From NCBI GenBank assembly GCA_945861275.1, contig CAMATZ010000046.1, positions 1 to 50,217 of the forward strand: 50,217 bases of DNA. The letters are read 5' to 3'. Below, one piece after another: positions 8,418 to 16,296 of the stretch. Under the pieces are notes generated by a model that saw nothing but the letters and a program-made list of their open reading frames with translations, did not search any database and was not told the DNA's origin. Position numbers and translations under genes: made by a program. This DNA is from Bordetella parapertussis (lineage in GTDB: Bacteria; Pseudomonadota; Gammaproteobacteria; Burkholderiales; SG8-41). Each line of letters starts with the position of its first letter. Within the stretch, counting starts at the first letter, position 1.

Positions 8418-8440
8418 AAAGTGTTGTTTAAAAAAAATAG

Positions 8441-9412
8441 TTAGTCGATGCGTGCGCCGGAAGAGGCAATTACTTTGGCGTAGCGCGCGGTTTCTGAAGC
8501 GATGTACCTGGCGAATTCTTCGGGCGTGTTAATCATGGGTTCCACACCGGCGGCGGCGAGGCGTTCACGCAGTTCTGGTTGCGTCATGATCGAAGACAGT
8601 TCCGTGTGCAGCCGCGTGATGATGGCCGGCGCGGTGCCTGCGCGCACCAGCACGCCGTTCCACGAACTCGCTTCCACGCCGGGCGCGCCGCCTTCCGCGG
8701 TGGTGGGCAGTTGCGGCAGCAACGCTGAGCGTTTGGAGTGCGCGACCGACAAGGCCTTGAGGCGGCCGCTTTTTACGTGGGGCAATGCGGGTGGTATGGT
8801 GGTGAACATGAATTGCGTTTGTCCTGCGAGCAGATCAATTATCGACGGCCCCGCGCCCTTGTAGGGCACGTGCACCATATCGAGCCTGGCCACGCTTTTC
8901 AACATCTCCGCACCCAGATGATTGGCGCTGCCGTTGCCGGTGGAGGCAAACAAAATTTCACCGGGGCGCTTGCGTGCGAGCGCGATGAGTTCGGGCAGCG
9001 TGTTCGCGGGCAGCGTGGGATGCGCAACAATGATTTGCGGTAGTACCGCCACCAGAGATATCGGCGCAAAATCGCGCACTGGATCATAAGGCAGCTTCTT
9101 TACCAGGCTGGAATTGATGGCGTGAGTCGTTGCGGTGCCGAGCAACAGGGTGTAGCCATCCGCTGCGGATTTTGCGGCGAGATCGGCGCCGATTACGGTG
9201 CCACCACCGGCGCGGTTGTCAACCAACACCTGCTGATTCAGGTTTTTTGACAATCGTTCGGCAACGATGCGGGCAACCAGATCCGCGCCGCCACCGGGCG
9301 GCAGCGGCACAATGAAACGGATGGGCCGTGACGGGTAGTTATCGGTTTGCGCAGATAGCGGTGCCGCTGCGAGCAGCAGCACAGCAGCAGCTCCATACGC
9401 ACACAGTTTCAC
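8441..9412 (-). CDS. TctC/Bug family periplasmic receptor
   Basis: Soluble periplasmic solute-binding protein of the tripartite tricarboxylate transporter (TTT) class, 323 residues. A signal peptide (hydrophobic AAAVLLLAAAPLSAQ, cleavage after about residue 23) is followed by the family start YPSRPIRFIVPLPPGGGAD and the typical middle GNGSANHLGAEML and VPYKGAGPSI. The start is GTG 9412: upstream in-frame codons lie inside the preceding gene, and an AGG-bearing site sits about 8 nt upstream. No tctA/tctB membrane genes are in the window, so the receptor is orphan or uses a distant permease. It lies 10 bp downstream of the isochorismatase-like gene and upstream of the enoyl-CoA hydratase. Confidence 0.92.
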   Translation of the reverse strand: MKLCAYGAAAVLLLAAAPLSAQTDNYPSRPIRFIVPLPPGGGADLVARIVAERLSKNLNQQVLVDNRAGGGTVIGADLAAKSAADGYTLLLGTATTHAINSSLVKKLPYDPVRDFAPISLVAVLPQIIVAHPTLPANTLPELIALARKRPGEILFASTGNGSANHLGAEMLKSVARLDMVHVPYKGAGPSIIDLLAGQTQFMFTTIPPALPHVKSGRLKALSVAHSKRSALLPQLPTTAEGGAPGVEASSWNGVLVRAGTAPAIITRLHTELSSIMTQPELRERLAAAGVEPMINTPEEFARYIASETARYAKVIASSGARID

Positions 9413-9422
9413 GGTACGAACC

Positions 9423-10004
9423 TCATGGAAACGCGATGTCCGCGGCGGTGGTGATGGTCGCAAAGCGCGACACCATTTCCAGCGCCGCCTTGTGCTGCTC
9501 ATCGGTGATGGCAGCACTGCAATCATCGAGAATCACGATATCGTAGTCGCGATCATGGCCATCCTTGGCAGCAGACAGCACCGCGCCGGTGGTGGATATG
9601 CCGCACAGCACCAGCTTGGTGATTTGATTTGCGCCGAGTATCGGCTCCAGCGTGGTCGCGTAGAACGGGCTCACGCGGTGCTTGATGATGTCGTAGTCGT
9701 CGGGCGTGGGCACGAGCTTGGGATGCACCTCGGTGCCCCAGGTGCCGAGCTTAAAGAGGCCGGCTTTCTTGGCGCCCATGAACACGCCGCTGTTGCTGGC
9801 GACTTCGCGGTAATCGGGTGAGAAGCCCACGCGCACATAGGCGATTTTCACGCCGGCTGCGCGTGCCTTGGCGATGGCGATCACGGTGTTGTCGATAACC
9901 TTGCGCCGTTCAAGGATGGGGCCGTAGCCCTTTTTGCCGTTGGGGCCGTCTTCATGGATCAGGTCGTTGATCATGTCGAGGACGAGGAACATTGTGTTGG
10001 GCAT
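9423..10004 (-). CDS. Isochorismatase-like hydrolase lacking the nucleophilic Cys
   Basis: A 193-residue alpha/beta protein of the isochorismatase-like hydrolase superfamily, which contains nicotinamidases, biuret and N-carbamoyl hydrolases and isochorismatases. Asp10 (VLDMIND) and Lys108 (IIKHRVSPF) of the usual Asp-Lys-Cys triad are present. The motif that should read G-V-x-T-x-x-C-V reads GISTTGAV (135-142), so Ala141 stands at the Cys position. The protein is therefore unlikely to be a cysteine amidohydrolase; true isochorismatases also lack the Cys. The gene is followed by the Bug receptor with a 10-bp gap and preceded by a nested repeat that separates it from the dehydratase gene. Substrate unknown. 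Confidence 0.85.
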   Translation of the reverse strand: MPNTMFLVLDMINDLIHEDGPNGKKGYGPILERRKVIDNTVIAIAKARAAGVKIAYVRVGFSPDYREVASNSGVFMGAKKAGLFKLGTWGTEVHPKLVPTPDDYDIIKHRVSPFYATTLEPILGANQITKLVLCGISTTGAVLSAAKDGHDRDYDIVILDDCSAAITDEQHKAALEMVSRFATITTAADIAFP

Positions 10005-10042
10005 GATGAAGACTCCTGCAATACAAGGTCAAAAGAGTTTTT

Positions 10043-10237
10043 GCCACAGAGGACACAGAGGAACACAGAGAGAACCCGCCAATATCGTCATTCTGGCGGG
10101 GGCCAGAATCCAGTTCGTAAAATAATGCAAAGCAACTCGAACCAGAATCCTTCGGATTGGATTACGCACTGGATTCCGGCCTACGCCGGAATGACGGGGG
10201 AGTGTATTCCTCTGTGTTCCTCAGCGACCTCTGTGGC
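10043..10237. repeat. Outer inverted repeat (CCACAGAGG family)
   Basis: Arms at 10043-10070 and 10210-10237 (28 bp each) match at 22 or more of 28 positions; both begin or end with GCCACAGAGG and share AGGAACACAGAG. They enclose a second, unrelated inverted repeat. The element fills nearly all of the 250 bp between the isochorismatase-like gene and the dehydratase gene. Similar CCACAGAGG-type sequences are common as intergenic repeats in environmental bacteria (general knowledge, not checked here). Confidence 0.7.
10086..10196. repeat. Inner inverted repeat (CGTCATTCCGGC family)
   Basis: Arms at 10086-10113 and 10169-10196 (28 bp) are near-perfect reverse complements: CGTCATTC(T/C)GGCG at one end and GAATCCAG at the other. 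Each arm is itself palindromic around TTCTGGC...GCCAGAA. This looks like the widespread CGTCATTCCGGCGnAGGCCGGAATCCAG intergenic repeat. It lies wholly between the arms of the CCACAGAGG repeat, which suggests one mobile or amplified unit inserted into another. Confidence 0.7.
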
Positions 10238-10254
10238 TAATTATTTTTAGAGCG

Positions 10255-11457
10255 TCACCGCACCATCGGCAATTCCAGATCGCACACCGCGCCGTTGAGC
10301 GGCACTTTGGTCGTCGGATCCTTCGACGCCAGCATGACAGTCGCGAAGCCGGGCGACGACAGGTCGCCGCGCTGGTTGATGCCTTTCATTTCGATATCGA
10401 CCAGCGCGCAGCGGTCTTTAACGTATTTTTTGACCACTTTTCCGCTGATGAAGGTGGTGTCGCCCTGACAGTTAAACAGGCGCGCTTCCATGCGCAGGCG
10501 TTTTAACACCGCGTCGTCACCCATCCAGTTGGTAATGGCGGTGGCGAACCAGCAGGCACGTTGCGGCAGGTAGTCGTACATGCCCGGCACGCCCACATCT
10601 TTGGCGAAATCCTCGCGATGATGACCTATGCCGGTGTATTCGACGCCGCCGCCGGTTTTCTTGTTACGGATGTAGTGGTTGGGGTGCCTGGCGGCGTGGC
10701 GCAACAGCACGCCGTGCGCAGAGCCGCGGCCCGATGCGATGACGAAGGCCATGGTATCGGAGGCAGAGAGCGGACCGCGTGCGATTTCGTCTATCGAGTC
10801 GCCAATTTTGACATCTTCCCAATGGCGGGTTTTTTGACCTTGAATACGTTCCACTTCGGTCAATACCATCTCATCGATGCGGTCGCGCTCCTGCGGCGTG
10901 TAGACATGGGTTTTAACTTCCTTGTATTTGCCCTTATCGCGCGAGGCCTTGCGCTCGTGGCGCGCCGTCAGACCCAGCGCGCGGCAGAGGATTTCATCAC
11001 GCTGGTTGATGTAGGTCGATTCCAGATACTGCATCGCCATTTTGCCGGAGAATTTGGATTGTTTTTCCTGCACGTCGATCACGCGGTTCCAGATGCTGAT
11101 GCGATCACCGGGGCGCACGTTGCGCATGTATTCGCAATCGATAGCCACACCAAAGCCATGCACGCCGGGCAGACCCCAGTAGGAGCGGCCGGGCCAATGG
11201 TGCGTCCACGGAAAGCAGGGGTGCGCGATGAGTCCGCCAAAACGTGTCCAGCGCGCATATTCCTGATCGCGATAGAGCGGGTTCAAATCACCGATGCCAT
11301 TGGAGAATATGGTGATGGCGTCGAGACTGGCATCGCGCAGGTATTGCTCGGGACGCAACTTGGCTCCGATCAGGTCGCGCGCGGCGGACATCGAGGCTTC
11401 GTTGATCAAGCCTTCCGGGGCGTCTTCGCTAATTTTCAGGTCGGTGGGTTTGTTCAT
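10255..11457 (-). CDS. Double-hotdog MaoC/FAS1-like acyl-CoA dehydratase
   Basis: A 400-residue protein with two hotdog-fold halves, related to MaoC-like dehydratases that add or remove water on 2-enoyl-CoA or mesaconyl/itaconyl-CoA type substrates. The first half (about 25-185) has an FSNGIGDLNPLYRD segment and FGGLIAHPCFPW, matching the D-x-N-P-(L/I)-(H/Y) pattern of the fold; the second half (about 215-380) begins WEDVKIGDSI and has a GHHREDFAK stretch. ATG 11457 has a clear AAGGAG 6-8 nt upstream. It lies 57 bp downstream of the sucD-like gene on the same strand, so it probably acts on a CoA ester formed by that synthetase. The substrate is not determinable. Confidence 0.8.
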   Translation of the reverse strand: MNKPTDLKISEDAPEGLINEASMSAARDLIGAKLRPEQYLRDASLDAITIFSNGIGDLNPLYRDQEYARWTRFGGLIAHPCFPWTHHWPGRSYWGLPGVHGFGVAIDCEYMRNVRPGDRISIWNRVIDVQEKQSKFSGKMAMQYLESTYINQRDEILCRALGLTARHERKASRDKGKYKEVKTHVYTPQERDRIDEMVLTEVERIQGQKTRHWEDVKIGDSIDEIARGPLSASDTMAFVIASGRGSAHGVLLRHAARHPNHYIRNKKTGGGVEYTGIGHHREDFAKDVGVPGMYDYLPQRACWFATAITNWMGDDAVLKRLRMEARLFNCQGDTTFISGKVVKKYVKDRCALVDIEMKGINQRGDLSSPGFATVMLASKDPTTKVPLNGAVCDLELPMVR

Positions 11458-11514
11458 GGGTACTCCTTCAAGCGATAAAATCACAAAGAAATTTCAAATT
11501 GTTCTTGAATTTAC

Positions 11515-12390
11515 TTAAACTTTGGCCAATGCCGCCTTTGCCTGCGACACCAGATCGGTCAAGCCCTTGCACACATATACGCCGCTTTTCGCCAGCATCT
11601 TCGTTTTCGCGGCGTGGCTGTCGGCCTTGCTGCCAACCAGCGCGGCAGCGTGCCCCATTTTCTTGCCCGGCGGGGCGGTCTTGCCGACGATCAATGCGGC
11701 CACCGGTTTGGCGTCCTTGCGGGCGGCGTATTCCGCCACCGCGGCTTCTTCCGTGCCACCGATTTCACCCAGGTACATCACGGCTTGGGTTTCCGGGTCG
11801 GCATGAAACAACGCCAGCGCTTCGGCAGCGGTAGTGCCTTTGATCGGATCACCGCCGATGCCGATGACCGTGGTTTGTCCGATGCCGGCGAGCGTGAGGC
11901 GCTTGCTCCCTTCATACGACAGCGAGCCGCTGCGCGAGATGACACCCATCGGCCCGCGCATGAAGCAGAACGAAGGCATGAAACCCATCTTGGCTTTGCC
12001 CGGCGAAATGATGCCGGGTGAGTTGGGGCCGACGAGACGCGCGCCGTTGGCTTTGGCCGCCGCGCGAATCTCGATGGTGTCGCGCACCGGCATTTCATCG
12101 GCGGTGGCTACCACCAGTTTGCAGCCCGCTTCGATCGCTTCAATGGCTGCTGCGCGTACCAATGGCGGCGGCACGAATACCATCGCGGTATCGGCATGAG
12201 TGGCGTTGCAGGCGGCATGAGCGCTCTCGAATACCAGAATGCCGTCTACATTACCGCCGCCGCGTCCCGGCGACACGCCGGCGACCACGGTAGTGCCGTA
12301 GCCACCGGAATCCGTAACAAAAAACTTGCCGTAGTTGCCGGTGATGCCCATCACCAGCACGCGGTTGGACTGGTCTAGTAGGATGCTCAT
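11515..12390 (-). CDS. sucD: Succinyl-CoA synthetase-like alpha subunit
   Basis: Alpha subunit (291 residues) of an ADP-forming acyl-CoA synthetase of the succinate/malate-CoA ligase family. It has the N-terminal Rossmann CoA-binding region (VLVMGITGNYG), the GPNSPGIISPG segment (121-131) and the phosphohistidine His247 in KKMGHAAALVG, where E. coli SucD has GHAGA. The start MSILLDQSNR overlaps the sucC stop by ATGA (12387-12390), indicating translational coupling. The genes lie among a dehydratase, enoyl-CoA hydratase and Bug receptor rather than with sucAB/TCA genes, so the pair may activate malate, itaconate, citramalate or a similar dicarboxylate. A housekeeping role is not excluded. Confidence 0.88.
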   Translation of the reverse strand: MSILLDQSNRVLVMGITGNYGKFFVTDSGGYGTTVVAGVSPGRGGGNVDGILVFESAHAACNATHADTAMVFVPPPLVRAAAIEAIEAGCKLVVATADEMPVRDTIEIRAAAKANGARLVGPNSPGIISPGKAKMGFMPSFCFMRGPMGVISRSGSLSYEGSKRLTLAGIGQTTVIGIGGDPIKGTTAAEALALFHADPETQAVMYLGEIGGTEEAAVAEYAARKDAKPVAALIVGKTAPPGKKMGHAAALVGSKADSHAAKTKMLAKSGVYVCKGLTDLVSQAKAALAKV

Positions 12391-13508
12391 GCCGCTCTCG
12401 CCAGTTTGATGGCTTCCTTGACCGCATCTTCGAGGCTCGCGTGATTGGTAGCACCAAAGGTATCGAAAATCGCGGCCACCTGATCGACATAGGTGCCGTC
12501 GAGTTTGAACACCACGGGTTTTTTGCTTTTGCGCATGGCCATGTTTTCCTTCATCGACCTGGCAACGCGATTCATGTGCGTGCCGCCGCCGAATACACTG
12601 ACCAGTATCACCTTCACCGCCGGGTCGGCATCGAGCATGGCGAACGCCGGTTTGTAGCCGCGCGTGGAGGTGGGGCCGGGACTGGCGTCCAGAAAACACG
12701 CAGGCTTGCCGCCCAATTGCGAAATCAAGTCCATCGCGCCCATGGTCAGTCCGGCGCCGCCGGATATGAGTCCGATGTCGCCGTCGAGCTTCACATACAT
12801 GTGGCCCATTTCAAGACTCGCGCGCAGCAACTTGCCGGCGCGGCGTCTTTCACTGTCACGCTGGGCGAGGATGTCGGCGTTGCGATAGTGCGCCCAGTCG
12901 TCGTACACGATCTTTGCATCGAGCGCCATCAGCTCGCCATCTTTTAACCGCACCAGCGGATTGATTTCTATGGTGTGGCAGTCGCGCGCGGCGGCGGTTT
13001 CCAGCAGGCGTTGTGCAAGAAAAATAACGCGCTCACGCAACTGAAAATCTTTTTCCACGGTTTCCAGCACCGCGCGCAACTCGTACGCGCGAAATTTCCA
13101 CGGCGCGCCTATGGCGTAGCGCGCAGGCGGCGCGCCACTTTCAATATCGATGCCGCCCCGCGGCGAGTAGAGCACGACATAACCTTCGGCGGCGCCATCG
13201 ATGGTGACCGATAAATAAAGCTCGCGCTCGAACGGCAGCCACGGATCCGCGAGCAATACTTCGGGTTTTTCATCGCCAAACGAAGTGGCAAAGAGTTTTT
13301 TCGCGGCGGCTTTCAGCGCTGTAGCGTTGTTGGCGCGTATCACGCCGCCTTGCTTGCCGCGACCGCCGCTGCGCACTTGCGCTTTTACCGCAACCGGATA
13401 TTCAGCAACGCGAAATGTGCGTGCGCCGGGTTTTATCAGGACGCCTTGGGGTACGGCGACGCCTACCTCGCGCAGCAAAGCCTTGGCTTCGTGTTCAAGA
13501 ATCATCAT
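12387..13508 (-). CDS. sucC: Succinyl-CoA synthetase-like beta subunit
   Basis: Beta subunit (373 residues) that binds nucleotide through an ATP-grasp domain and completes the alpha/beta acyl-CoA synthetase. Seen: N-terminal LEHEAKALLREVGVAVPQG, VKAQVRSGGRGKQGGV (ATP-grasp strand), EINPLVRLKDGELMALDAKI (metal-binding region about 198-217) and the C-terminal GLTMGAMDLI and FGGGTHMNRVA segments. It is slightly shorter than E. coli SucC (388). The start is ATG 13508 or the adjacent 13505; GAAGGAAGA lies upstream. A 15-bp palindrome 36 bp upstream may be an operator. It is the first gene of the minus-strand run. Confidence 0.88.
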   Translation of the reverse strand: MMILEHEAKALLREVGVAVPQGVLIKPGARTFRVAEYPVAVKAQVRSGGRGKQGGVIRANNATALKAAAKKLFATSFGDEKPEVLLADPWLPFERELYLSVTIDGAAEGYVVLYSPRGGIDIESGAPPARYAIGAPWKFRAYELRAVLETVEKDFQLRERVIFLAQRLLETAAARDCHTIEINPLVRLKDGELMALDAKIVYDDWAHYRNADILAQRDSERRRAGKLLRASLEMGHMYVKLDGDIGLISGGAGLTMGAMDLISQLGGKPACFLDASPGPTSTRGYKPAFAMLDADPAVKVILVSVFGGGTHMNRVARSMKENMAMRKSKKPVVFKLDGTYVDQVAAIFDTFGATNHASLEDAVKEAIKLARAA

Positions 13509-13543
13509 AGGCGCAACGTTCTTCCTTCGGGTAGGTTTGGATA

Positions 13544-13558
13544 GCCGGTTTAACCGGC
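13544..13558. promoter_or_regulatory. Palindrome upstream of sucC-like gene
   Basis: GCCGGTT-T-AACCGGC, a perfect 7-1-7 inverted repeat in the 179-bp region between the divergent sucC-like gene and the hydroxyacid dehydrogenase gene. It may be an operator for a dimeric regulator or simply a small hairpin. No regulator gene is next to it. Confidence 0.35.
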
Positions 13559-13687
13559 GAGCGCAAGTCCATCATGCGCGATAAATGGATCGCTGAAGCC
13601 GCGAATATAAATCAAATGGGCGGCCTTTGACACAGCCATCCGCAATATTCATTTGTGGCACACTTCACGGCACCTGCGGAGACTGCA

Positions 13688-14674
13688 ATGACAAAACCTA
13701 AAGTACTGTTGACCAACCCCATCGGCGCCGAAGGCATACGAATCCTCGAACAGGTCGCCGAGGTGGTGATCGCGCCGGACACACGCCACGAAACACTGCT
13801 CGAATATGTGCGCGATGCCGATGCCCTGCTGGTGCGTGCCTACCTGCCGGCGAATATTTTCGATGTGGCGCAGCGATTGCGCGGTGTGGTGCGTTACGCG
13901 GTGGGTCTCGACATGATTCCAATGGAAGCCGCGACCGCGAAGGCCATACCCGTCGCCAACGTGCCTGGTGTCAATTCCGAGGCTGTGGCCGAATACGTGG
14001 TGAGCGCGCTGCTGATGCTCGCGCGCCGCATGCACCGCATGAACCACCTGCTGCGCACGGTCGACTGGAATACCAGCCGCGCGCTCGGCGAGAAGTCGAG
14101 CGAGTTGCTCGGCCGCACCATCGGCATCGTCGGCGTGGGCAATATCGGCGGGCGTCTCGCGGAAATTTGCCATGCGGGATTCCGCATGCGCGTGCTGGGC
14201 CATCAGCGCCGGCTGGATGCGCTGCCGGATTTCGTGACTGGCGTGGACATCGACACACTGTGCCGTGAAAGCGACTACATCGCATTATGCTGCCCGCTGA
14301 CGGACGCCACGCGCAATCTGATCAGCGCCGCGCGCATAGCCTTGATGAAACGCGGCGCGTGCCTGGTGAACGTCTCACGCGGGCCGGTGGTGGATGAAAT
14401 GGCGCTGGCTGCAGCCTTGCGCGAAGAACGACTCGGGGGCGCCGCCGTTGATGTGTATCACGAGCAGCCGCTGCGCCGGGATCATCCCTTCCTCGCGCTG
14501 GACAACATGGTGCTCACCGCGCACGTGGGTGGGAATACCCAGGAAAGCAACCGGCGCTTAAGCGAAATCTCCTCGCAGGAAATCGTGCGGCTGTTAAGAG
14601 ACGAGAAACCGGTCAATTTCGTGAATCCGCAAGTTTGGGAAAAGCATCTCGAGCGAGTGCGGGCCTTTCCGTAG
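13688..14674 (+). CDS. D-isomer-specific 2-hydroxyacid dehydrogenase
   Basis: NAD-dependent dehydrogenase of the D-2-hydroxyacid/3-phosphoglycerate dehydrogenase superfamily, 328 residues, no ACT domain. It has the Rossmann motif GVGNIGGR (149-156), and catalytic Arg231 (SRGPVVDE), Glu259 (VYHEQP) and His279 (TAHVGG). Start ATG 13688 has GGAG about 8 nt upstream; a GTG 33 bases earlier would add an unconserved leader. It is divergent from the sucC-like gene. Possible substrates are phosphoglycerate, glyoxylate/hydroxypyruvate or other 2-oxoacids; I cannot choose. Its TAG stop is within the GTAG head of the repeat that follows. Confidence 0.9.
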   Translation: MTKPKVLLTNPIGAEGIRILEQVAEVVIAPDTRHETLLEYVRDADALLVRAYLPANIFDVAQRLRGVVRYAVGLDMIPMEAATAKAIPVANVPGVNSEAVAEYVVSALLMLARRMHRMNHLLRTVDWNTSRALGEKSSELLGRTIGIVGVGNIGGRLAEICHAGFRMRVLGHQRRLDALPDFVTGVDIDTLCRESDYIALCCPLTDATRNLISAARIALMKRGACLVNVSRGPVVDEMALAAALREERLGGAAVDVYHEQPLRRDHPFLALDNMVLTAHVGGNTQESNRRLSEISSQEIVRLLRDEKPVNFVNPQVWEKHLERVRAFP

Positions 14675-14781
14675 GTTGGGCTGAATGAAATGAAGCCCAA
14701 CACAACGGCTCATTGCAAACCGTTAGTTGTCCGGATCGCCATCGTTGCAATGTTGGGCTTCGCAAGCTCAGCCCAACCTAC
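14671..14781. repeat. REPIN-like element (GTAGGTTGGGC family)
   Basis: Left arm 14671-14702 begins GTAGGTTGGGCTGA and ends GAAGCCCAACA; the right arm 14751-14781 is its reverse complement with differences only in the central loop. Each arm folds into a TTGGGC/GCCCAA hairpin. The TAG of the left GTAG is the stop codon of the upstream dehydrogenase gene. It lies between convergent genes, 6 bp from the stop of the first GNAT gene. Confidence 0.8.
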
Positions 14782-14787
14782 AGGGAC

Positions 14788-15519
14788 TTATCCCTGAGCT
14801 TTGAGCAGTGGGGCAGTTAGCTCCGACAATGAAATCCGTTGCTTGCCTTCGGCGTCGAAATTGTCCGGCGCGAGCCAGCGTGTGAACGCCTTGTCGAGTG
14901 CCGGCCACTCACTGTCGATAATGGACAACCACGCCGTATCGCGGTTGCGATTCCTGGACCCCGCGGCCTGACGGAAAACACCTTCAAACGAAAATCCAAG
15001 GCGTTGCGCTGCCGCAAGCGACGGCGCATTGAGCACATTGCACTTCCACTCGTAGCGGCGGTAGCCCAATTCGAAGGCGCGTTTCATCAGCAGGTACATC
15101 GCTTCGGTGGACATGGGCGTGCGCTGCATCAGCGGTGAGTATCTAAGGCCGCCGACTTCAATCGTGCCGTTTTTGGGATCAATGTTCAGATGGCTTGCGA
15201 TGCCCACGGCCTTCTGCGACTGTGGGTCGATAATTGCGTAAACGACCCGGTCATCGCCCGCGCACGCGCTCTGCAGCCACTGGCGGTAATCATTGATGTT
15301 CGCAAAAGGACCGGAGAGCAGGTAGGTCCAGCCCGCGCCACTGGTATCAAGCGCGTTGGCCGCGAACAAGTCGGCCGCGTGGAGTTCGACGTTCGCCGGC
15401 TCGATACGGCAGAAGCGCCCGCTAAGTGGTGTGCGCGGCGGTAGTGACGGCGGCTTCCATTGCGGCAGCGGGAAGCCGACAGGTTGGCCGAGGGCGTTTT
15501 GATGTGAGGTAGCGTTCAT
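14788..15519 (-). CDS. GNAT family N-acetyltransferase, copy 2
   Basis: A 243-residue GNAT (RimJ/RimL-like) acyltransferase that transfers an acetyl group from acetyl-CoA to an amine. Conserved parts are AVGIASHLNIDPKNGTIEVG (strand pair), YEWKCNVLNAPSLAAAQRLGF (acetyl-CoA-binding helix and the typical N-x-x-S-x-x-x-A-x-x-L-G-F motif near 162-178) and the SIIDSEWPAL C-terminal element. It aligns without gaps over its whole length with the next gene and is clearly a tandem duplicate. Acceptor unknown; relatives modify ribosomal protein N-termini, antibiotics or small amines. Confidence 0.85.
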   Translation of the reverse strand: MNATSHQNALGQPVGFPLPQWKPPSLPPRTPLSGRFCRIEPANVELHAADLFAANALDTSGAGWTYLLSGPFANINDYRQWLQSACAGDDRVVYAIIDPQSQKAVGIASHLNIDPKNGTIEVGGLRYSPLMQRTPMSTEAMYLLMKRAFELGYRRYEWKCNVLNAPSLAAAQRLGFSFEGVFRQAAGSRNRNRDTAWLSIIDSEWPALDKAFTRWLAPDNFDAEGKQRISLSELTAPLLKAQG

Positions 15520-15524
15520 GTTCC

Positions 15525-16256
15525 CTAACCACGGCGTTTGACCAGGGGCGCGGTGAGCTGTGACAGCGATAGTCGTTGCTTGCCGGCCGCGTCAAAGTTG
15601 TCCGCTGCAAGCCAGCGCGTAAACGCCGCGTCGATCGCCGGCCATTCACTGTCGATGATGGAATACCAGGCGGTGTCACGCGTGCGGCCCTTGTAGATTA
15701 CGGCCTGGCGAAACACGCCTTCATAGGAAAAACCGTAACGTTGCGCCGCCGCGCGCGAAGGGGCGTTGAAGGTATCGCATTTCCATTCGTAACGGCGATA
15801 ACCGAGTGCGAACGCGCCCCGCATCATGAGGTGCATGGCTTCGGTGGCGGCGCGTGTACGTTGCAGCAGCGGTGAATATTTGATGCTGCCGACTTCAATC
15901 GTGCCGTTCTTGGGGTCGATGCGCATGTAACTTGCCACGCCCACCGCTTTTTCGTCCGGCAAGTTCACGATGGCGTAGTACAAAGGGTCCTCGCCCATGC
16001 ACGATTTGTGCATCCAGCCGTGATAGTCGTCCAGCGTAACCAGTGGCCCCGCAGTCAAATAGGTCCAGCCACCGCCATCGACATCCAGCGCGTTCGCCGC
16101 GCACAGGTCCGCCGTGTGCTGTGCCGGGTCCAGCGGTTCGAGACGGCAGTAGCGCCCCAAGAGCGGCGTGCGTGGCGGACGGGGAGGTGGTTTCCACTGC
16201 GGCAACGGAAAACCTACAGGCTGTCCCAGTTCGTTATAGTGTGCGGTGGTATCCAT
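15525..16256 (-). CDS. GNAT family N-acetyltransferase, copy 1
   Basis: The paralogue of the neighbouring GNAT gene, also exactly 243 residues and 5 bp upstream of it. It shares the leader GQPVGFPLPQWKPP, the core IDPKNGTIEVG and YRRYEWKC, and the motif NAPSRAAAQRYGF that binds acetyl-CoA. By eye the two proteins are about 60-65 percent identical, with most change in surface segments (about 36-60 and 185-200), so substrate range may have diverged. Both genes appear intact. No resistance or regulator gene accompanies them, so the acceptor remains open. Confidence 0.85.
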   Translation of the reverse strand: MDTTAHYNELGQPVGFPLPQWKPPPRPPRTPLLGRYCRLEPLDPAQHTADLCAANALDVDGGGWTYLTAGPLVTLDDYHGWMHKSCMGEDPLYYAIVNLPDEKAVGVASYMRIDPKNGTIEVGSIKYSPLLQRTRAATEAMHLMMRGAFALGYRRYEWKCDTFNAPSRAAAQRYGFSYEGVFRQAVIYKGRTRDTAWYSIIDSEWPAIDAAFTRWLAADNFDAAGKQRLSLSQLTAPLVKRRG

Positions 16257-16296
16257 AAATAGCTATTAAATACAATGGCTTACAAAAATTTGTCGA

